A stretch of 6,995 bases of DNA from Kiritimatiellia bacterium. GTDB lineage: Bacteria; Verrucomicrobiota; Kiritimatiellia; RFP12; UBA1067. The position numbers were made by a program, and so were the translations under genes. The DNA is taken from NCBI GenBank assembly GCA_028707675.1, contig JAQWAM010000065.1, positions 1 through 6,995 of the forward strand. Reading direction: 5' to 3'. This document shows, piece by piece, positions 5,936 to 6,995 of the stretch; positions within the stretch are counted from its first letter, which is position 1, and each line of letters begins with the position of its first letter. The notes beneath the pieces were generated by a model, which did not search any database, was not told where the DNA came from, and saw only the letters and a list, made by a program, of their open reading frames with translations.

Positions 5936-6995
5936 GACGATCCCTCTCTTTCTTCCATGCCTGCAGGACTTTCAGCCCCTGGGCATACGCCTGTATCTGC
6001 CGCGGCGTCTCATGCGGGCATGTGCGGTCATACGCGGCGAGGAGGGCGGAGTGGATTTGCTCATCCCACAATCTTAGCCCGGACATTTCATGTTTTTCTG
6101 AAAGTTCAACAAGCGTCTTAATATACCTATCCAGATAAGTCCAAAAAATTAGCTTCCCTTCACCAAGATACTTTTCGCGCAATCCTCGACTTCTTTTATC
6201 CGAGTGAACAAACATACCATTCGCTTTTTTTTGAAATAACTGATCCCCGCATTTTTGGGAGTAGTTTGTTATTTCCTTACACAAGTCAGATTCACCTTGT
6301 TCTGCCAACCGAACACATTGGCGATAAAAAGACAAATCTAAATTTCCAAGACAGTTTGTCGACAAACTTGTTGACCATTCGACTATGTCATTGATTTTAG
6401 CCTTATTACTAATCATCCCTCCAATCCAAATATCAATAACACTACTCTCGTTCTTGCCTCGCAAAGTGAACATATGATTAATACATACGGCACCATTAGC
6501 CCTTTCCAATCCCAAAATCGCTTCCAAGTCACGCCAAGGATGCCGCCCCTCTTCCAATGACACAACGCACAAGTTTTCATCTTTGTCGTGAAACACAGAA
6601 ATGCTTGGGTCACGGTAACAACTAAGTTCATCGGGATATGCATACCCATTCGTGTATGCTATGAAATTAAATGGCGGTTGTTCCGATATTCTGCAAAATC
6701 GCGTCAATGGCACCAGATTGGGCAAATAGTTTGAGTGTAACTTTTGAACATGATTACCGTGATATGATGTCGGGAAATCCTCCCAAATGGGTTTGCCCCA
6801 TTCTGAAGACGACATATAAGATTTAACATCATTCTTTGTGATCAGGTTCATGTGTATACTGGAAAGTAAATCTTTCCCCCGAAGCAATGTATATGCTCTC
6901 CGATTAGATAATGCGCCAGCAGTAAAATTGTTGTTAATGTTTCCGTTCTCTTTGGGATTTTCTGAACCATCAATCTCTTCTCCATTCCATTTTGT
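5925..6995 (-). CDS. casA: Cascade large subunit Cse1 (CasA, Cas8e), 5' part missing
   Basis: Cse1 recognises the PAM, starts DNA unwinding and recruits Cas3. The frame is open to the right edge, giving 356 visible codons; E. coli Cse1 is 502 aa, so roughly the first third is outside. An in-frame TTG at 6887 is not the true start, since coding similarity continues upstream. Cse1-like features, numbered from the window edge: LLRGKDLLSSIHMNLIT (about 37-53), GKPIWEDFPTS (67-77), LVPLTRF (94-100), DIWIGGMISNKAKINDIVEW (188-207) and the C-terminal helical bundle ending in AAYDRTCPHETPRQIQAYAQ (320-339). The stop overlaps the HEAT/nuclease gene by 11 bp. Base composition is unusual: most of the visible gene (about 6080-6995) is near 35-40% GC by sampled counts, while the last 45 or so codons match the GC-rich downstream genes. 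Identification is from motif memory, not a search. Confidence 0.88.
   Translation of the reverse strand, partial: TKWNGEEIDGSENPKENGNINNNFTAGALSNRRAYTLLRGKDLLSSIHMNLITKNDVKSYMSSSEWGKPIWEDFPTSYHGNHVQKLHSNYLPNLVPLTRFCRISEQPPFNFIAYTNGYAYPDELSCYRDPSISVFHDKDENLCVVSLEEGRHPWRDLEAILGLERANGAVCINHMFTLRGKNESSVIDIWIGGMISNKAKINDIVEWSTSLSTNCLGNLDLSFYRQCVRLAEQGESDLCKEITNYSQKCGDQLFQKKANGMFVHSDKRSRGLREKYLGEGKLIFWTYLDRYIKTLVELSEKHEMSGLRLWDEQIHSALLAAYDRTCPHETPRQIQAYAQGLKVLQAWKKERDRHGT

Overview
The window is the downstream end of a subtype I-E CRISPR-Cas locus, read almost entirely on the minus strand. It runs from the 3' two thirds or so of cse1/casA (right edge, truncated) to the leader and first two repeats of the CRISPR array (left edge, truncated). 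Most of it is GC-rich with short, overlapping genes, typical of a Gram-negative, high-GC bacterium. The repeat type (CCCCAC...GTGGGG stem) and the YprB-like nuclease family recall Desulfobacterota/Geobacter-like genomes, but the taxon cannot be fixed from this sequence.

Layout in transcription order (right to left): casA/cse1 (cas8e, partial); a 319-aa HEAT-repeat / zinc-ribbon / PD-(D/E)XK-like nuclease gene; casB/cse2; cas6e; cas7e; cas5e; cas1e; cas2e; a DEDDy-type RNase H-fold exonuclease; a 71-bp leader with a plausible promoter and a hairpin; then a 29-bp repeat, a 32-bp spacer and a second repeat cut by the window edge. Most junctions are short overlaps (four are 4-bp ATGA overlaps, one is 7 bp, one is 11 bp). 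The only gaps are 23 bp before cas7e and 6 bp before cas1e. This looks like one translationally coupled operon.

The recognisable parts make a complete Cascade (Cse1, Cse2, Cas7, Cas5, Cas6e) and an adaptation module (Cas1, Cas2) with intact catalytic residues where they can be read. cas3 is not in the window; it would be expected beyond the right edge, but this cannot be checked here. cas6e lies between cse2 and cas7e, unlike E. coli where it follows cas5e.

Two non-core genes are the main interest. The HEAT/zinc-ribbon/nuclease gene is wedged between the large and small Cascade subunit genes and overlaps both, so it is built into the effector operon. The exonuclease gene overlaps cas2e and abuts the leader, which suggests a stand-alone counterpart of the DnaQ/DEDDh domains fused to Cas2 in some I-E systems. 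In addition, the visible cse1 changes abruptly from AT-rich to GC-rich near its 3' end (about 6050-6080), which hints at recombination inside the PAM-recognising subunit.
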